Assembly: GCA_035644935.1 (NCBI GenBank)
Contig: DASQNO010000084.1
Coordinates: 1 to 38,876, forward strand
Source of the DNA: CADCVW01 sp035644935
GTDB taxonomy: Bacteria; Pseudomonadota; Alphaproteobacteria; Sphingomonadales; Sphingomonadaceae
Length of the DNA stretch: 38,876 nt
Direction: 5' to 3'
Of the stretch, positions 14,669 through 26,816 are shown in pieces. The notes beneath the pieces were generated by a model. The model ran no database searches, was not told the origin of the DNA, and was given only the letters and a program-made list of their open reading frames with translations. A program made the translations under genes and the position numbers. Each line of letters begins with the position of its first letter. The first letter of the stretch is position 1.

Positions 14669-16159
14669 ATGATCAGATCCAGCACGCCCCCCCGCGTCCG
14701 AGCCACGCTCGGCACAGCTCTGGCCACGGTTCTCGCGCTGAGCCTCGCCACGCTGAGCGCAAGCCCTGCCGCCGCCCAGAACCCCGCTGCGGTAACGCCT
14801 GCAGAAACGCTGAACCTCTCGGTGGGGCGCGGTTCGATGGTGCGGCTCAACAGCCCGATGACCGACCTTTTCGTCGCCAACGATGCCGTGGCCGATGTCC
14901 AGGTGCGCTCGTCGACGCAGCTTTACCTGTTCGGAAAAGGCAAAGGCGAGACCACCGTCTACGCGACCGACAAGTCGGGGCGCGTCGTGTTCTCCGCCAA
15001 CGTCCGCGTCGGGCAGAACATCTCGTCCGTGGACGACGTCCTCCGCCTGGCAATGCCGGAAGCAGCGATCGAAGCGACGCCCATGAACGGCATCATTCTG
15101 CTGACGGGAACGGTGGCATCGCCGGCCGACGTCGAAGAAGCGAGCCGCATCGTCAAAGCCTATGTCGGCGAGGGGACGGAGGTGGTCACTCGCCTACGCA
15201 CCGCGACGCCGTTGCAGGTCAACCTGCGCGTCAAGATCGCGGAAGTGAACCGGTCGCTCGCCAAGGACATCGGCGTCAATTTTCTTAGCAGCAGCAGCAA
15301 CTCGAACGGCTTTGTGTTCGGCGCCGCGCAGGGAAGCGGTATCGATCCCGCGACCGGGATTGTGACGGTCCCTAGTCTGGGCACCGTGCTTCGCTTCAGC
15401 GGAAAGGTGCTTGGTCTCGACATTCTGTCAACGCTGAACCTTGCGGAAAACGACGGGCTCGCCAGCACGCTGGCCGAACCTAATCTCACCGCGCTTTCAG
15501 GCGAGACCGCCAGCTTCCTGGCCGGCGGTGAGTTTCCGGTGCCGGTCTCGCAAGGGCTCGGCAATGTCAGTGTCGAGTACAAGCAGTACGGCGTCAGCCT
15601 TGCGTTTACACCTTATGTTCTGGCCGACGGCCGCATTTCGATGCGGGTGAGGCCGGAAGTATCGGAGCTGTCGAGCGAAGGATCAATCCGGCTCAACGGT
15701 TTCACCGTGCCGGCGATCACCACGCGCCGGGCGGAGACGACCGTCGAACTCGGGTCCGGCCAAAGCTTCATGATCGGCGGACTGCTCCGCAACGTGAACA
15801 CCAACACGCTCAATAAGGCCCCTTGGCTTGGCGACCTTCCGATCCTCGGTGCGCTTTTCCGGTCGAACAGCTTTCGCCGGGCGGAAACCGAACTGGTGAT
15901 CATCGTGACGCCCTATCTGGTCAAGCCGACCTCCGGACGACTGGCGACACCGCTCGATGGCTATCGCGCACCCACGGATGTCCAGCGCGTTCTTGGTGGC
16001 CAAACCTTCGACGGGGTCAGCGGCGCGCGCGCTCCGCGGCCGCGCGTCGGACCGCCGCAGACCGTGCGTCCCGGTATCGGCGTCATCGCTCCGCGACCCG
16101 CAACGCGCACGTCAAGTCCGGCCGGGAAGGCCGCCGAGACGCCCGGCTTCGACCTTTAG
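14669..16159 (+). CDS. cpaC: Tad/Flp pilus secretin CpaC/RcpA
   Basis: CpaC forms the outer-membrane channel of the Tad pilus. The 496-residue protein has a cleavable signal peptide (ALATVLALSLATLSASPAAAQ), a CpaC N-domain (LNLSVGRGSMVRLNSPMTDL), a BON-like domain (AAIEATPMNGIILLTGTV through AYVGEGTEVVTRL), and the secretin domain from about residue 240. The latter contains LAEPNLTALSGETASFLAGGEF and ETTVELGSGQSFMIGGLL, and ends GALFRSNSFRRAETELVIIVTPYLV. A proline-rich tail follows. It begins at the base after the cpaB stop. Confidence 0.95.
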   Translation: MIRSSTPPRVRATLGTALATVLALSLATLSASPAAAQNPAAVTPAETLNLSVGRGSMVRLNSPMTDLFVANDAVADVQVRSSTQLYLFGKGKGETTVYATDKSGRVVFSANVRVGQNISSVDDVLRLAMPEAAIEATPMNGIILLTGTVASPADVEEASRIVKAYVGEGTEVVTRLRTATPLQVNLRVKIAEVNRSLAKDIGVNFLSSSSNSNGFVFGAAQGSGIDPATGIVTVPSLGTVLRFSGKVLGLDILSTLNLAENDGLASTLAEPNLTALSGETASFLAGGEFPVPVSQGLGNVSVEYKQYGVSLAFTPYVLADGRISMRVRPEVSELSSEGSIRLNGFTVPAITTRRAETTVELGSGQSFMIGGLLRNVNTNTLNKAPWLGDLPILGALFRSNSFRRAETELVIIVTPYLVKPTSGRLATPLDGYRAPTDVQRVLGGQTFDGVSGARAPRPRVGPPQTVRPGIGVIAPRPATRTSSPAGKAAETPGFDL

Positions 16160-16181
16160 TCCGCCGCCGAAGAATACAAGG

Positions 16182-16823
16182 ATGTATCGCACCATGGCAC
16201 CCAAAGTTCTACTCGCGCTGATCGCGGTCAGCACCACGATAACCGCCTGCGGACCCGTCAATCGCGGCCTTGAATCGGTCAACCAGCCGGTGGTCAGCCG
16301 CGCCGACTATATTTTCGATGTCGCAGCTCCCGAATATGGCGGGCTTTCGGATGCGGAAGGCGCACGCCTCGACGCATGGTTCCGTTCAATGCAGCTGAGT
16401 TACGGCGACACGATCTACATCGACGATCCGCAGGGCGCCGGTGACCCGGCCAGGCGCGGAGCGGTGGCGGCCGTCGCCGGCCGCTATGGGCTGCTTGTCA
16501 GCCCAGGCGCGCCGGCGACGGCGGGGTCGATCCCGGCCGGCGCGATCCGGATCGTGGTCAGCCGTCCCGCCGCCTATGTGCCCGATTGCCCGAACTGGGA
16601 TCGCCCGTCCCAGCCCGAATTCGCGGCGAGCACGTCATCCAATTTCGGATGTGCGACCAACGGCAATCTGGCCGCCATCATCGCCAATCCGGAAGACCTG
16701 CTGCGCGGCCGAGCCGCCGGCACGACCGACGCTGCCACCGCCGCGAAGGCCGTCGCCGGTTACCGCACCTCGACGCCGACGGGCGCCGGTGCACTCAAGA
16801 TCGAATCTACGAAGGGCAACTAA
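16182..16823 (+). CDS. cpaD: pilus assembly lipoprotein CpaD
   Basis: CpaD is the lipoprotein that accompanies the CpaC secretin in the outer membrane. The 213-residue product has a lipoprotein signal (LLALIAVSTTITA then lipidated C23) and the family ending, with a Cys pair in YVPDCPNWDRPSQPEFAAS and SNFGCATNGNLAAIIANPED, followed by the DLLRGR segment. The chosen start is the ATG at 16182 with AAGG five bases upstream, which places the signal peptide at the N-terminus. The cpaE ATG follows one base after its stop codon. Confidence 0.92.
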   Translation: MYRTMAPKVLLALIAVSTTITACGPVNRGLESVNQPVVSRADYIFDVAAPEYGGLSDAEGARLDAWFRSMQLSYGDTIYIDDPQGAGDPARRGAVAAVAGRYGLLVSPGAPATAGSIPAGAIRIVVSRPAAYVPDCPNWDRPSQPEFAASTSSNFGCATNGNLAAIIANPEDLLRGRAAGTTDAATAAKAVAGYRTSTPTGAGALKIESTKGN

Positions 16824-16824
16824 G

Positions 16825-18102
16825 ATGAACGCACCGTTCAATCCCCGCAGTGCAGGCTTGCGTGACCCTTTCACGGCGTTCGTCTGCGACGACGCCACGT
16901 CCGAGATGCTGCGCCCGATCGCCGTCGAGCACGGCTGGGCGCCCGAGAAGATCAACAAAGGCGGCCTTCGCAATGCCGTGCAGACGCTGTCCGTTTCGGC
17001 CAGCCCGCACATCCTCTTCGTCGACCTGTCGGAGAGCGGCGACCCCTTGAACGACATCAACGCGCTTGCGGAAGTTTGTGAACCCGGCACCGTGGTGATA
17101 GCCGCCGGCCAGGTCAACGACGTGCGCCTGTTCCGCGACCTCGTCTCCAGCGGTATTCAGGACTACCTGCTGAAACCGTTCACTGCCGACCAGTTGCGCG
17201 AAGTCTTTGCCAACGCACAGATGACGGTGGCCGGTCCGCGTTCGAGCGATCCGACCACGGAACGCGCCCACGTAATGACCGCCGTGATCGGCGTTCGCGG
17301 CGGCGTCGGCGCGTCCACCATCGCGACCTCGATCGCATGGCTGTTCGGCGACAAGTCGGGCCGCACCACTGCGCTGCTGGACCTCGACGTCCATTTCGGC
17401 ACCGGCGCCTTGGCGCTGGATCTGGAACCGGGGCGCGGTTTAACGGACGCGATCGAGAACCCAAGCCGCATCGATGGGCTTTTCATCGAACGCGCCATGG
17501 TTCGCGCGAACGACAAGCTGTCGGTGCTATCCGCCGAAGCACCGATCAACTCTCCGCTGGTGACCGACGGCACGGCCTTTCACCAGCTGCAGGAAGAGAT
17601 GCGCGCTTCGTTCGAGAGCACGGTCATCGATCTGCCCCGGGGCATGCTGATCCAGTATCCGCACCTGGTCCACGACGTCCATGTCACCGTAGTCGTGGTC
17701 GAACTGACGCTCGCCGCGACGCGGGATGCGATCCGGATCCTGTCGTGGCTGAAGGCCAACGCCCCTTCGAGCAAGGTCCTCGTCGTCGCCAGCCGGGCAC
17801 CCGCGACGGGCGCCTTGGAAATCACGCGCAAGGATTTCGAGAATTCGATCGAACGACCGGTCGACTTCGTCATTCCGGCGGACGCCAAGCTCGTGGCGCA
17901 GGCGGCCAAACTGGGCAAGCCGCTCGCGGAAGTGGCAAGCAACGGCAAGGTCTCCCAGCCACTGGTTCAACTCGCCGCCGCCATTCTGGCCCATGGCGAG
18001 GATGGCGAGGCCGGGGATGGTGCGGTTTCCGCAACGAACGGTTCCCGATCGCTGATCGGAAATCTCAAGTCGATGATGAAGCCTAAGCTCAAAGCGACTT
18101 GA
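16825..18102 (+). CDS. cpaE: pilus assembly protein CpaE/TadZ, receiver-like and MinD-like domains
   Basis: CpaE is the ParA/MinD-like protein that positions the Tad pilus machinery. The 425-residue protein has an N-terminal atypical receiver domain (about 17-130, with ILFVDLSESGD and YLLKPFTADQL) and a C-terminal MinD-like domain. Its P-loop reads R158-GGVGAST, with Ala where the canonical Lys of KGGVGKST would be, as is common in TadZ/CpaE proteins. ALLDLDVHFGTGALALDL (about 187-204) is the next conserved strand. A low-complexity tail follows residue 395. cpaF would normally follow, but the next gene is tadB after 60 bases. Confidence 0.93.
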   Translation: MNAPFNPRSAGLRDPFTAFVCDDATSEMLRPIAVEHGWAPEKINKGGLRNAVQTLSVSASPHILFVDLSESGDPLNDINALAEVCEPGTVVIAAGQVNDVRLFRDLVSSGIQDYLLKPFTADQLREVFANAQMTVAGPRSSDPTTERAHVMTAVIGVRGGVGASTIATSIAWLFGDKSGRTTALLDLDVHFGTGALALDLEPGRGLTDAIENPSRIDGLFIERAMVRANDKLSVLSAEAPINSPLVTDGTAFHQLQEEMRASFESTVIDLPRGMLIQYPHLVHDVHVTVVVVELTLAATRDAIRILSWLKANAPSSKVLVVASRAPATGALEITRKDFENSIERPVDFVIPADAKLVAQAAKLGKPLAEVASNGKVSQPLVQLAAAILAHGEDGEAGDGAVSATNGSRSLIGNLKSMMKPKLKAT

Positions 18103-18162
18103 GCGGGCATATCTTCCGGCGTGGCAAGCCGAAGGACCGGTTGAACAAGGAACGGCGACGCG

Positions 18163-19137
18163 ATGTCATTTATGCCACTTATCGGCTTCTCCGCCGGCGT
18201 ATTTCTGATGCTGGTACTGTTGTACCTGGCATTTAAGGGTCCGTCGCAGACGAAAGCCAGCACGCGCCGGCTGGAAGCGCTCCGCGAGCGGCATAGCCAA
18301 TCGAGCGCGGTTGCCGCGCAAGCGCAGATGAAGCGCGTCATGGCTCAGCGGATGTCCAAGCTGGACGGCGTCGCCACGCGCATTCTGCCTAATCCCAAGC
18401 AGCTCGCCAAGCGCATCGAACAGACCGGGAAGTCCTGGACGCTCGCGCAGTACGTCGGTGCGTCAGCGCTGCTCACGGCGACCATGATGGCTGTGATCGC
18501 CATCAAAACAGGCAGCATCATGTTGGCGGTCGCCGGCGGCATGCTGGTGGGCCTTGGTCTACCGCACTGGGTGATCGGCGTGATGATCAAGCGACGCGTG
18601 GCCGGTTTCACCAAACGCTTTCCCGACGCGATCGAACTGATGGTCCGCGGTCTGCGCTCGGGCCTACCGATCACCGAAACGCTGCAAATAGTCGCCGCCG
18701 AAATCCCGGGGCCGGTCGGCTTCGAATTCCGCACGGTTTCCGACAAGATGAAGATCGGTCGGCAGATGGAAGTCGCGCTGCAGGAGACGGCCGAGCGATT
18801 GGGCACGCCCGAATTCCAGTTCTTCGTGATCACGCTGGCGATCCAGCGCGAGACAGGCGGCAACCTGGCCGAGACGCTGTCCAATTTGGCCGAGGTGCTG
18901 CGCAAGCGGTCTCAGATGAAACTGAAGATCAAGGCGATGTCGTCGGAGTCCAAGGCGTCCGCTTATATCGTCGGCTCCCTGCCGTTCATCGTCTTCGGGC
19001 TGATCTCGTTTATCAGTCCCCAGTACATGGGCACGTTCTTCGTCGATCAGCGGCTGATCATCGCCGGTCTCGGCGGCTTGGTGTGGCTGGGCATCGGCGC
19101 ATTCATCATGGCCAAGATGGTCAATTTCGAAATCTAG
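18163..19137 (+). CDS. tadB: Tad pilus inner-membrane platform protein TadB (T2SS F family)
   Basis: TadB is one of the two GspF-like platform proteins that couple the cytoplasmic motor to pilin addition. The 324-residue protein has an N-terminal membrane segment (about 5-25), a basic cytoplasmic linker, two central membrane helices (about 96-132), the T2SSF domain (FPDAIELMVRGLRSGLPITETL through LAIQRETGGNLAETLSNLAEVLRKR), and two C-terminal helices. AAGGAACGG precedes the ATG by a few bases. It lies where cpaF would be expected between it and cpaE, and is followed by an unusual short repeat array before tadC. Confidence 0.93.
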   Translation: MSFMPLIGFSAGVFLMLVLLYLAFKGPSQTKASTRRLEALRERHSQSSAVAAQAQMKRVMAQRMSKLDGVATRILPNPKQLAKRIEQTGKSWTLAQYVGASALLTATMMAVIAIKTGSIMLAVAGGMLVGLGLPHWVIGVMIKRRVAGFTKRFPDAIELMVRGLRSGLPITETLQIVAAEIPGPVGFEFRTVSDKMKIGRQMEVALQETAERLGTPEFQFFVITLAIQRETGGNLAETLSNLAEVLRKRSQMKLKIKAMSSESKASAYIVGSLPFIVFGLISFISPQYMGTFFVDQRLIIAGLGGLVWLGIGAFIMAKMVNFEI

Positions 19138-19147
19138 TCGGATACTC

Positions 19148-19200
19148 GGTTGAGCAAACGCGGTCGAGCACACTGGGTCGCGCACACACCGGGTCGAGCA
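19148..19200 (+). repeat. array of four degenerate GGTYGMGCA units between tadB and tadC
   Basis: Four near-identical nonamers occur in the 76-base gap: GGTTGAGCA (19148), GGTCGAGCA (19162), GGTCGCGCA (19176) and GGTCGAGCA (19192). Their starts are 14, 14 and 16 bases apart. The gap has no other recognisable element. It could be a regulator-binding array, a structured spacer or a decayed tandem duplication; the sequence does not decide between these. Confidence 0.6.
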
Positions 19201-19213
19201 CTTTAGGGCAAGC

Positions 19214-20209
19214 ATGATGGAAACGACTGGACCGACACTGCTGGGCATCGACGTGATCTGGGTGGCGACGATGCTGTCCGCGGTCGCGACGCTGGCGGTC
19301 ATCCTCGCGATCTACGCCGCCACGACGGTCAAGGACCCCATGGCCAAGCGCGTCAAGGCATTGAACGAGCGGCGCGAGCAGCTGAAGGCGGGCATCGTCG
19401 CGTCTTCGTCCAAACGCCGCAAGAAGATCACGAACCAGAACGACGCCGCCGACAAGATGCGGGACGTCCTGAGCACCTTCAGGATGCTGCAGGACGATCA
19501 GATCGTAAAAACGCAGCTGAAGCTGGCGCAAGCGGGGGTTCGCGCCAAGGACCTCGCCTTCTTCGTTATCGCGGCGCGATTCCTGGCCCCGTTGGTGTTC
19601 GGGACGTTCATCGTCGTGCTGGTTTATTATGTAAACTATTTTCCCGAGTGGGGTCCGTTCAAGAAATACGCCCTGGTCGCCGTGACGTTCGTGGCTGCGT
19701 ACAAGGCGCCGGACATCTGGCTGAAGAATAAGATCACGAAACGCAGCCACGAAATCCGCAAAGGGCTGCCCGACGCGCTCGATCTGCTCGTCATCTGCGC
19801 CGAGGCGGGCCTCACCGTAGACGCCGCGTTCAGCCGCGTGGCGCGCGAACTGGGCAAGGCCTACCCGGAATTGGGGGACGAGTTCGCGCTCACTTCTATC
19901 GAACTGGGCTTCCTCACGGACCGCCGATCGGCATTCGAAAACCTGGCCGGACGCATCGATCTGGATGCGATCCGCGGCGTCGTGACGACGATGGTGCAGA
20001 CCGAAAAATACGGCACGCCGCTGGCGTCGGCGCTGCGCGTGCTATCCGCCGAGTTCCGCAACGAACGCATGATGCGGGCCGAGGAAAAGGCGGCGCGGCT
20101 CCCCGCGATCATGTCCGTGCCGCTGATCCTCTTTATCCTGCCTACCCTGTTCATCGTCATCCTGGGTCCCGCCGCCTGTGCGATCAACGACAGCTTCATG
20201 ACGGGCTGA
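19214..20209 (+). CDS. tadC: Tad pilus inner-membrane platform protein TadC (T2SS F family)
   Basis: TadC pairs with TadB as the second platform protein. The 331-residue protein has a first membrane segment (about 12-36), a basic, helical linker (KRVKALNERREQLKAG), two middle helices (about 117-160), and the T2SSF domain with GLPDALDLLVICAEAGLTVDAA (about 185-206) and a C-terminal helix (LILFILPTLFIVILGPAA). The start ATGATG is preceded by AGGGCAAGC. It is the last recognisable gene of the pilus locus; the next gene on the strand codes for an unrelated small membrane protein. Confidence 0.93.
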   Translation: MMETTGPTLLGIDVIWVATMLSAVATLAVILAIYAATTVKDPMAKRVKALNERREQLKAGIVASSSKRRKKITNQNDAADKMRDVLSTFRMLQDDQIVKTQLKLAQAGVRAKDLAFFVIAARFLAPLVFGTFIVVLVYYVNYFPEWGPFKKYALVAVTFVAAYKAPDIWLKNKITKRSHEIRKGLPDALDLLVICAEAGLTVDAAFSRVARELGKAYPELGDEFALTSIELGFLTDRRSAFENLAGRIDLDAIRGVVTTMVQTEKYGTPLASALRVLSAEFRNERMMRAEEKAARLPAIMSVPLILFILPTLFIVILGPAACAINDSFMTG

Positions 20210-20268
20210 GGGAACGGCAAGGCGCGCCGGCGCATTGATGAACGGTAGCGCTTAGCAGGAGACATCGG

Positions 20269-20570
20269 ATGCAACCCTTCACGTTCGATCAGGCTATCAT
20301 CGCCGGCCTCCTGTTCATACTCGGGATCTTCATCGGCATGTTCTTCCTTGCCGGGGGCAAGTGGAAGCGACGGTACCGGGCGGAGGTCGTCGAGCGCACC
20401 GCGCTCGCCCGCGAGAATGAACGGCTCGCGGCCGAATCGCGCGCGCACGACACGCGCCACACGGAGGTCACGCACCGCGAGGTCCGCAGCAACGAGCCCG
20501 TCCAGACCACGGTCGTCGAGCGGCATGACGTGTCCCGCCGGCGGCCCGGCGAGACGATGATCGGGCGCGA

Positions 20571-20574
<4 letters not shown>
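20269..20574 (+). CDS. small single-span membrane protein, function unknown
   Basis: This 101-residue protein has one N-terminal hydrophobic helix (about residues 8-29, IIAGLLFILGIFIGMFFLAGG) followed by a charged cytoplasmic tail rich in R, E and H (RYRAEVVERTALARENERLAAES). The tail could form a short coiled coil. A good ribosome binding site, AGGAG, lies eight bases before the ATG. No family is recognised. It lies 59 bases after tadC on the same strand, so it may be read with the pilus genes, but a pilus role is not shown. Its TAG stop shares the palindrome CTAG with the TAG stop of ppdK on the other strand. Confidence 0.65.
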
Positions 20575-23275
<2,701 letters not shown>

Positions 23276-23276
<1 letters not shown>

Positions 23277-25774
23277 CAGCCTTCGATCTTGGAGAAGTCG
23301 GCCACCGCGTGCACCGCGTCGCGCAGCCGCGCAAGCAGCGCCAGGCGGGCCGCGCGCTTGGCGGGCTCGGGATCGTTCACCGTCACCTTGTCAAAGAACG
23401 CGTCCACGGGTGCCCGCAAGCTGGCCAAGGCCGTCATCGCGCCCGCGAAATCCTCCGCCGCGATCGCGGCGCGAGCGCGCGGCTCGGCCGAGTCGAGGGC
23501 GGCGATGAGGGACTGTTCCACAGGTTCGGGGGTGTAGGACAGGGGAATGTTCGCGCCGTCATCCCGGCGAAGGCCGGGACCCAAGGTCGCCGAAGTGTCC
23601 GCATCTGCATCAGGACTTGTCGTTCCGTGTTCTTGGGTCCCGGCGTTCGCCGGGATGACGGGGGAATAGCCCTCCTTCCTAAGGATGTTCGCCGCGCGCT
23701 TGTAGCCGGCGAGGAGGTCGCGGCCTTCGGAGGTTTCGACGAACGCCTGCAGCGCGTGGACGCGGGCGAGGAGGCGGACGAGATCGTCCTCGCCGCCGAG
23801 CGCGAACACCGCGTCGATGAGGTCGTGGCGGACGCCGGCTTCGCGTTGTTGGACTTTGAGGCGGTCGGCGAAGAAGTCGAGGCTAATCTTCCAAGCGGAC
23901 TCAAGGACTTTAAGGACCTCTTTGTCGCCAAGCTGAGCGAGTTTGATGCAAACTTCTCGCGGAAGATCCGAGGGGTCGTAGCCGAGCAGCTCCAGAGTGC
24001 TTTGTATTACGTGCTGGCGAGCTGGGCTTTTTCCAGTTTTTAGAATGTTTCCGAGAACCGGTATCTGCCCCGAGAACAGAACAAAGCGCAGATTAAGGCG
24101 CAGCTTGTTGTGGGTGATGAGCCTGATGGCAGCTAAGGCAGCGCGCCGGAGGGCAAAAGGATCACGGGACCCACTTGGCACTTCTCCGACAGTGAAGAAC
24201 GCGACGATGGTATCCAGCTTATCCGCCAAGCTCACCGCCACCGTCACCGGCGCGGTGGGGACGTCGTCGCCCTGCCCGACCGGCTTGTAGTGGTCGCGGA
24301 TGGCGTCGCAGACTTGGGGGTCCTCGCCCTGGGCGCGGGCGAGGTGGGCGCCGAGGACGCCCTGGAGTTCGGGGAACTCGCCGACGGACTGGGTGACGAG
24401 GTCGGCCTTGCAGAGGCGGGCGGCGCGTTCGGTGAGGGTGGCTAATGCCTCCACCGCGTTCGTCCCGAGCGAAGTCGAGGGGCGTTGGGTATCTTCAGAC
24501 GGCGCCCCTCGACTACGCTCGGGACGAACGGGTTCGCTGCCGACGATGCCCTCCTCGACCAGCCAGCGGGCGAGCTTGGCGACGCGGTCGACCTTGTCGG
24601 CGAGCGTGCCGAGCTTTTCGTGGAAGACGATGTCGGCGAGCTTCCTGGCCTGGTCCTCGAGCGGGACCTTGAGATCGGCTTCCCAGAAGAACTTGGCGTC
24701 AGAGAGGCGGGCGGAGAGGACGCGTTCGTTGCCGGCGACGATGGCGGCGCCGCCGTCGGTGGCGGCGATGTTGGCGGTGCAGATGAAGGCGGGGGCGAGA
24801 GAATTCCCCATCAAAGTGGTACTTTGATGGGGGCCCCGGTTGAGATTGGCGGAAGAAGCCCCTCCGTCAGCGCCTTGCGCTGCCACCTTTCCTGCAAAAG
24901 CAGGGGAGGACGTGAGGCACGCAAAGTATTTCTGGTTGGTGCGCATGGTGAGCTGGATCACCTCGCGGGGCACGTCGAGGAAGGCGGGGTCGAAGCGGCC
25001 CAACAACGGCACGGGCCATTCGGTGAGGCCGGCGTTCTCGGCGACCAGCGCTTCGTCTTCGACGAGGGTGAGGCCCGCCGCGGCAGCGGCGGCGCGGGCG
25101 CCTTCGCGGATGATGGTGGCGCGCTCGTCGGCGTCGAGGATCACGTGGCAGGCGCGGAGTTTGGCTTCGTAGTCGTCGGCGCTGCCGATGGTAATGATGC
25201 CAGGGTGGTGGAAACGGTGGCCGAGGGTGGCGGCGCCGCTGGTGATCCCCGCGATCTCGAAGGAGACGATCTCCTCGCCGAACAGGGCGACGATGCCCTG
25301 CAGCGGGCGGACCCAGCGGGGGCTTTCGGTGGAGATCGAGGGCGCGCCCCAGCGCATCGACTTGGGCCAGGGAAAGGCGCGGACGATCGCCGGGACGGCT
25401 TCGGCGAGGACCTGCGTGGTGGGGCGGCCGGGGCGTTCGATGACCGCGAAGAGGACCGTGTTCCCCTTGGCGTCGGTGCGTTCGACGAGCTGGTCGCGGG
25501 TCAGGCCGACCTTGCCGAGGAACCCGGCGAGCGCCTGCGGCGGCGCGTCGGCGCGGGGGCCTTTGATCTCCTCGGCGGTGGCCTGCGTCGCCTGCGGCAG
25601 GCCGCGGGCGATCAGGGCGAGGCGGCGGGGGGTGGCGTGAGTTTCGAGCGCGGTGGCGGCGAGGCCGGCGGCGGCGAGCTGTTCGGTGAAGAGGCGCGCG
25701 AGGTCGGCGCGCGCCTTGGCCTGCATGCGCGCGGGGATCTCTTCGGAGCGGAGTTCGAGGAGGAAGTCAGGCAT
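23276..25774 (-). CDS. glyS: glycyl-tRNA synthetase beta subunit, enlarged by in-frame repeats
   Basis: GlyS, with GlyQ, charges tRNA-Gly. Family landmarks are intact: the N-terminal LLELRSEEIPARM, REVIQLTMRTNQKYF (about 269-283), the FFWEADLKVPLEDQ segment, HDLIDAVFAL and a C-terminal anticodon-binding region. At 832 residues it is about 140 longer than the usual 690. The excess maps to three palindromic repeats read in frame (about residues 290-326, 416-439 and 705-740) and to a patch of low G+C (about 552-631) encoding QIPVLGNILKTGKSPAR and nearby sequence. The frame has no stop, so it is probably functional. The start ATG has no clear ribosome binding site because a repeat ends 12 bases upstream. 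Confidence 0.93.
23556..23661. repeat. palindromic repeat doublet inside glyS (CCGGCGAAGGCCGG type)
   Basis: Two 30-base arms (23556-23585 and 23632-23661) are reverse complements with one mismatch, around a 46-base centre. Each arm contains its own hairpin, CCCGGC-GAAG-GCCGGG in the left one. In glyS it encodes a segment starting SPVIPANAGTQ and ending GPGLRRDDG. The arm core is shared with the element at 25787-25852, so the two belong to one family. Confidence 0.85.
23881..24120. other. local low-G+C patch within glyS
   Basis: A hand count gives about 52% G+C over these 240 bases, with one 60-base line at 45%; flanking coding DNA is clearly richer. The frame stays open. It encodes roughly residues 552-631, a region before the FFADRLKVQQREAGVRHD signature where other GlyS proteins known to me are shorter. 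It may be an acquired or recombined segment, or a relaxed loop. Confidence 0.55.
24457..24530. repeat. palindromic repeat doublet inside glyS (CCCGAGCGAAGTCGAGGGG type)
   Basis: Two 28-base arms (24457-24484 and 24503-24530) are reverse complements with one mismatch, around an 18-base centre. The arm core CCCGAGCGAAGTCGAGGGG is a dispersed repeat I associate with sphingomonads. In glyS it is translated as PVRPERSRGAPSED followed by RPSTSLGTNA, lengthening the protein without a stop or frameshift. Confidence 0.88.
24806..24910. repeat. palindromic repeat cluster inside glyS (CCCCATCAAAGT and CCTGCAAAAGCAGG types)
   Basis: A perfect 12-base inverted repeat, CCCCATCAAAGT (24806-24817) and ACTTTGATGGGG (24821-24832), is followed by a structured unit at 24859-24910. 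That unit has the hairpins AGCGC-CTT-GCGCT and CCTGC-AAAA-GCAGG, enclosed by CCCCT/AGGGG. In glyS it encodes SSPAFAGKVAAQGADGG through HQSTTLMGNS, between RTNQKYFACL and LAPAFICTANIAA, which are close together in ordinary GlyS. Confidence 0.8.
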
Positions 25775-25786
25775 AAGGTGCGGGCT

Positions 25787-25852
25787 GTACCCCGGCGAAG
25801 GCCGGGGTCCAGACGTTCTTGTCTGACTGGACCCCGGCCTTCGCCGGGGTAC
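25787..25852. repeat. perfect palindromic repeat filling the glyQ-glyS gap
   Basis: Arms 25787-25811 and 25828-25852 are 25-base perfect reverse complements around 16 bases; each contains CCCCGGC-GAAG-GCCGGGG. The element starts at the base next to the glyQ stop codon and ends 12 bases before the glyS ATG, occupying nearly all of the gap and leaving no clear ribosome binding site for glyS. In RNA it would be a very stable hairpin. It is related to the element at 23556-23661. Confidence 0.9.
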
Positions 25853-26722
<870 letters not shown>

Positions 26723-26758
26723 GCGCGGGCTTTGGCGGAGGGGCCGGAGGGGGTCAAG

Positions 26759-26787
26759 TTGACGAGCGCGGGCGTGATCCCGATACT
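26759..26787 (+). promoter_or_regulatory. promoter of the TraB/GumN-like gene
   Basis: TTGACG (26759-26764) and GATACT (26782-26787) lie exactly 17 bases apart, about 30 bases upstream of the ATG at 26817. Five of six and four of six positions match the sigma70 consensus. The spacing and position make it a good candidate. Confidence 0.6.
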
Positions 26788-26816
26788 TGGTGGCAGGACA
26801 AGCCGAGGGTTCAGGA

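Noticed and set aside
18103..18162. A degraded cpaF remnant between cpaE and tadB
   Set aside because: Sixty bases containing only the tadB leader; no Walker-type or other CpaF sequence was seen in any frame.
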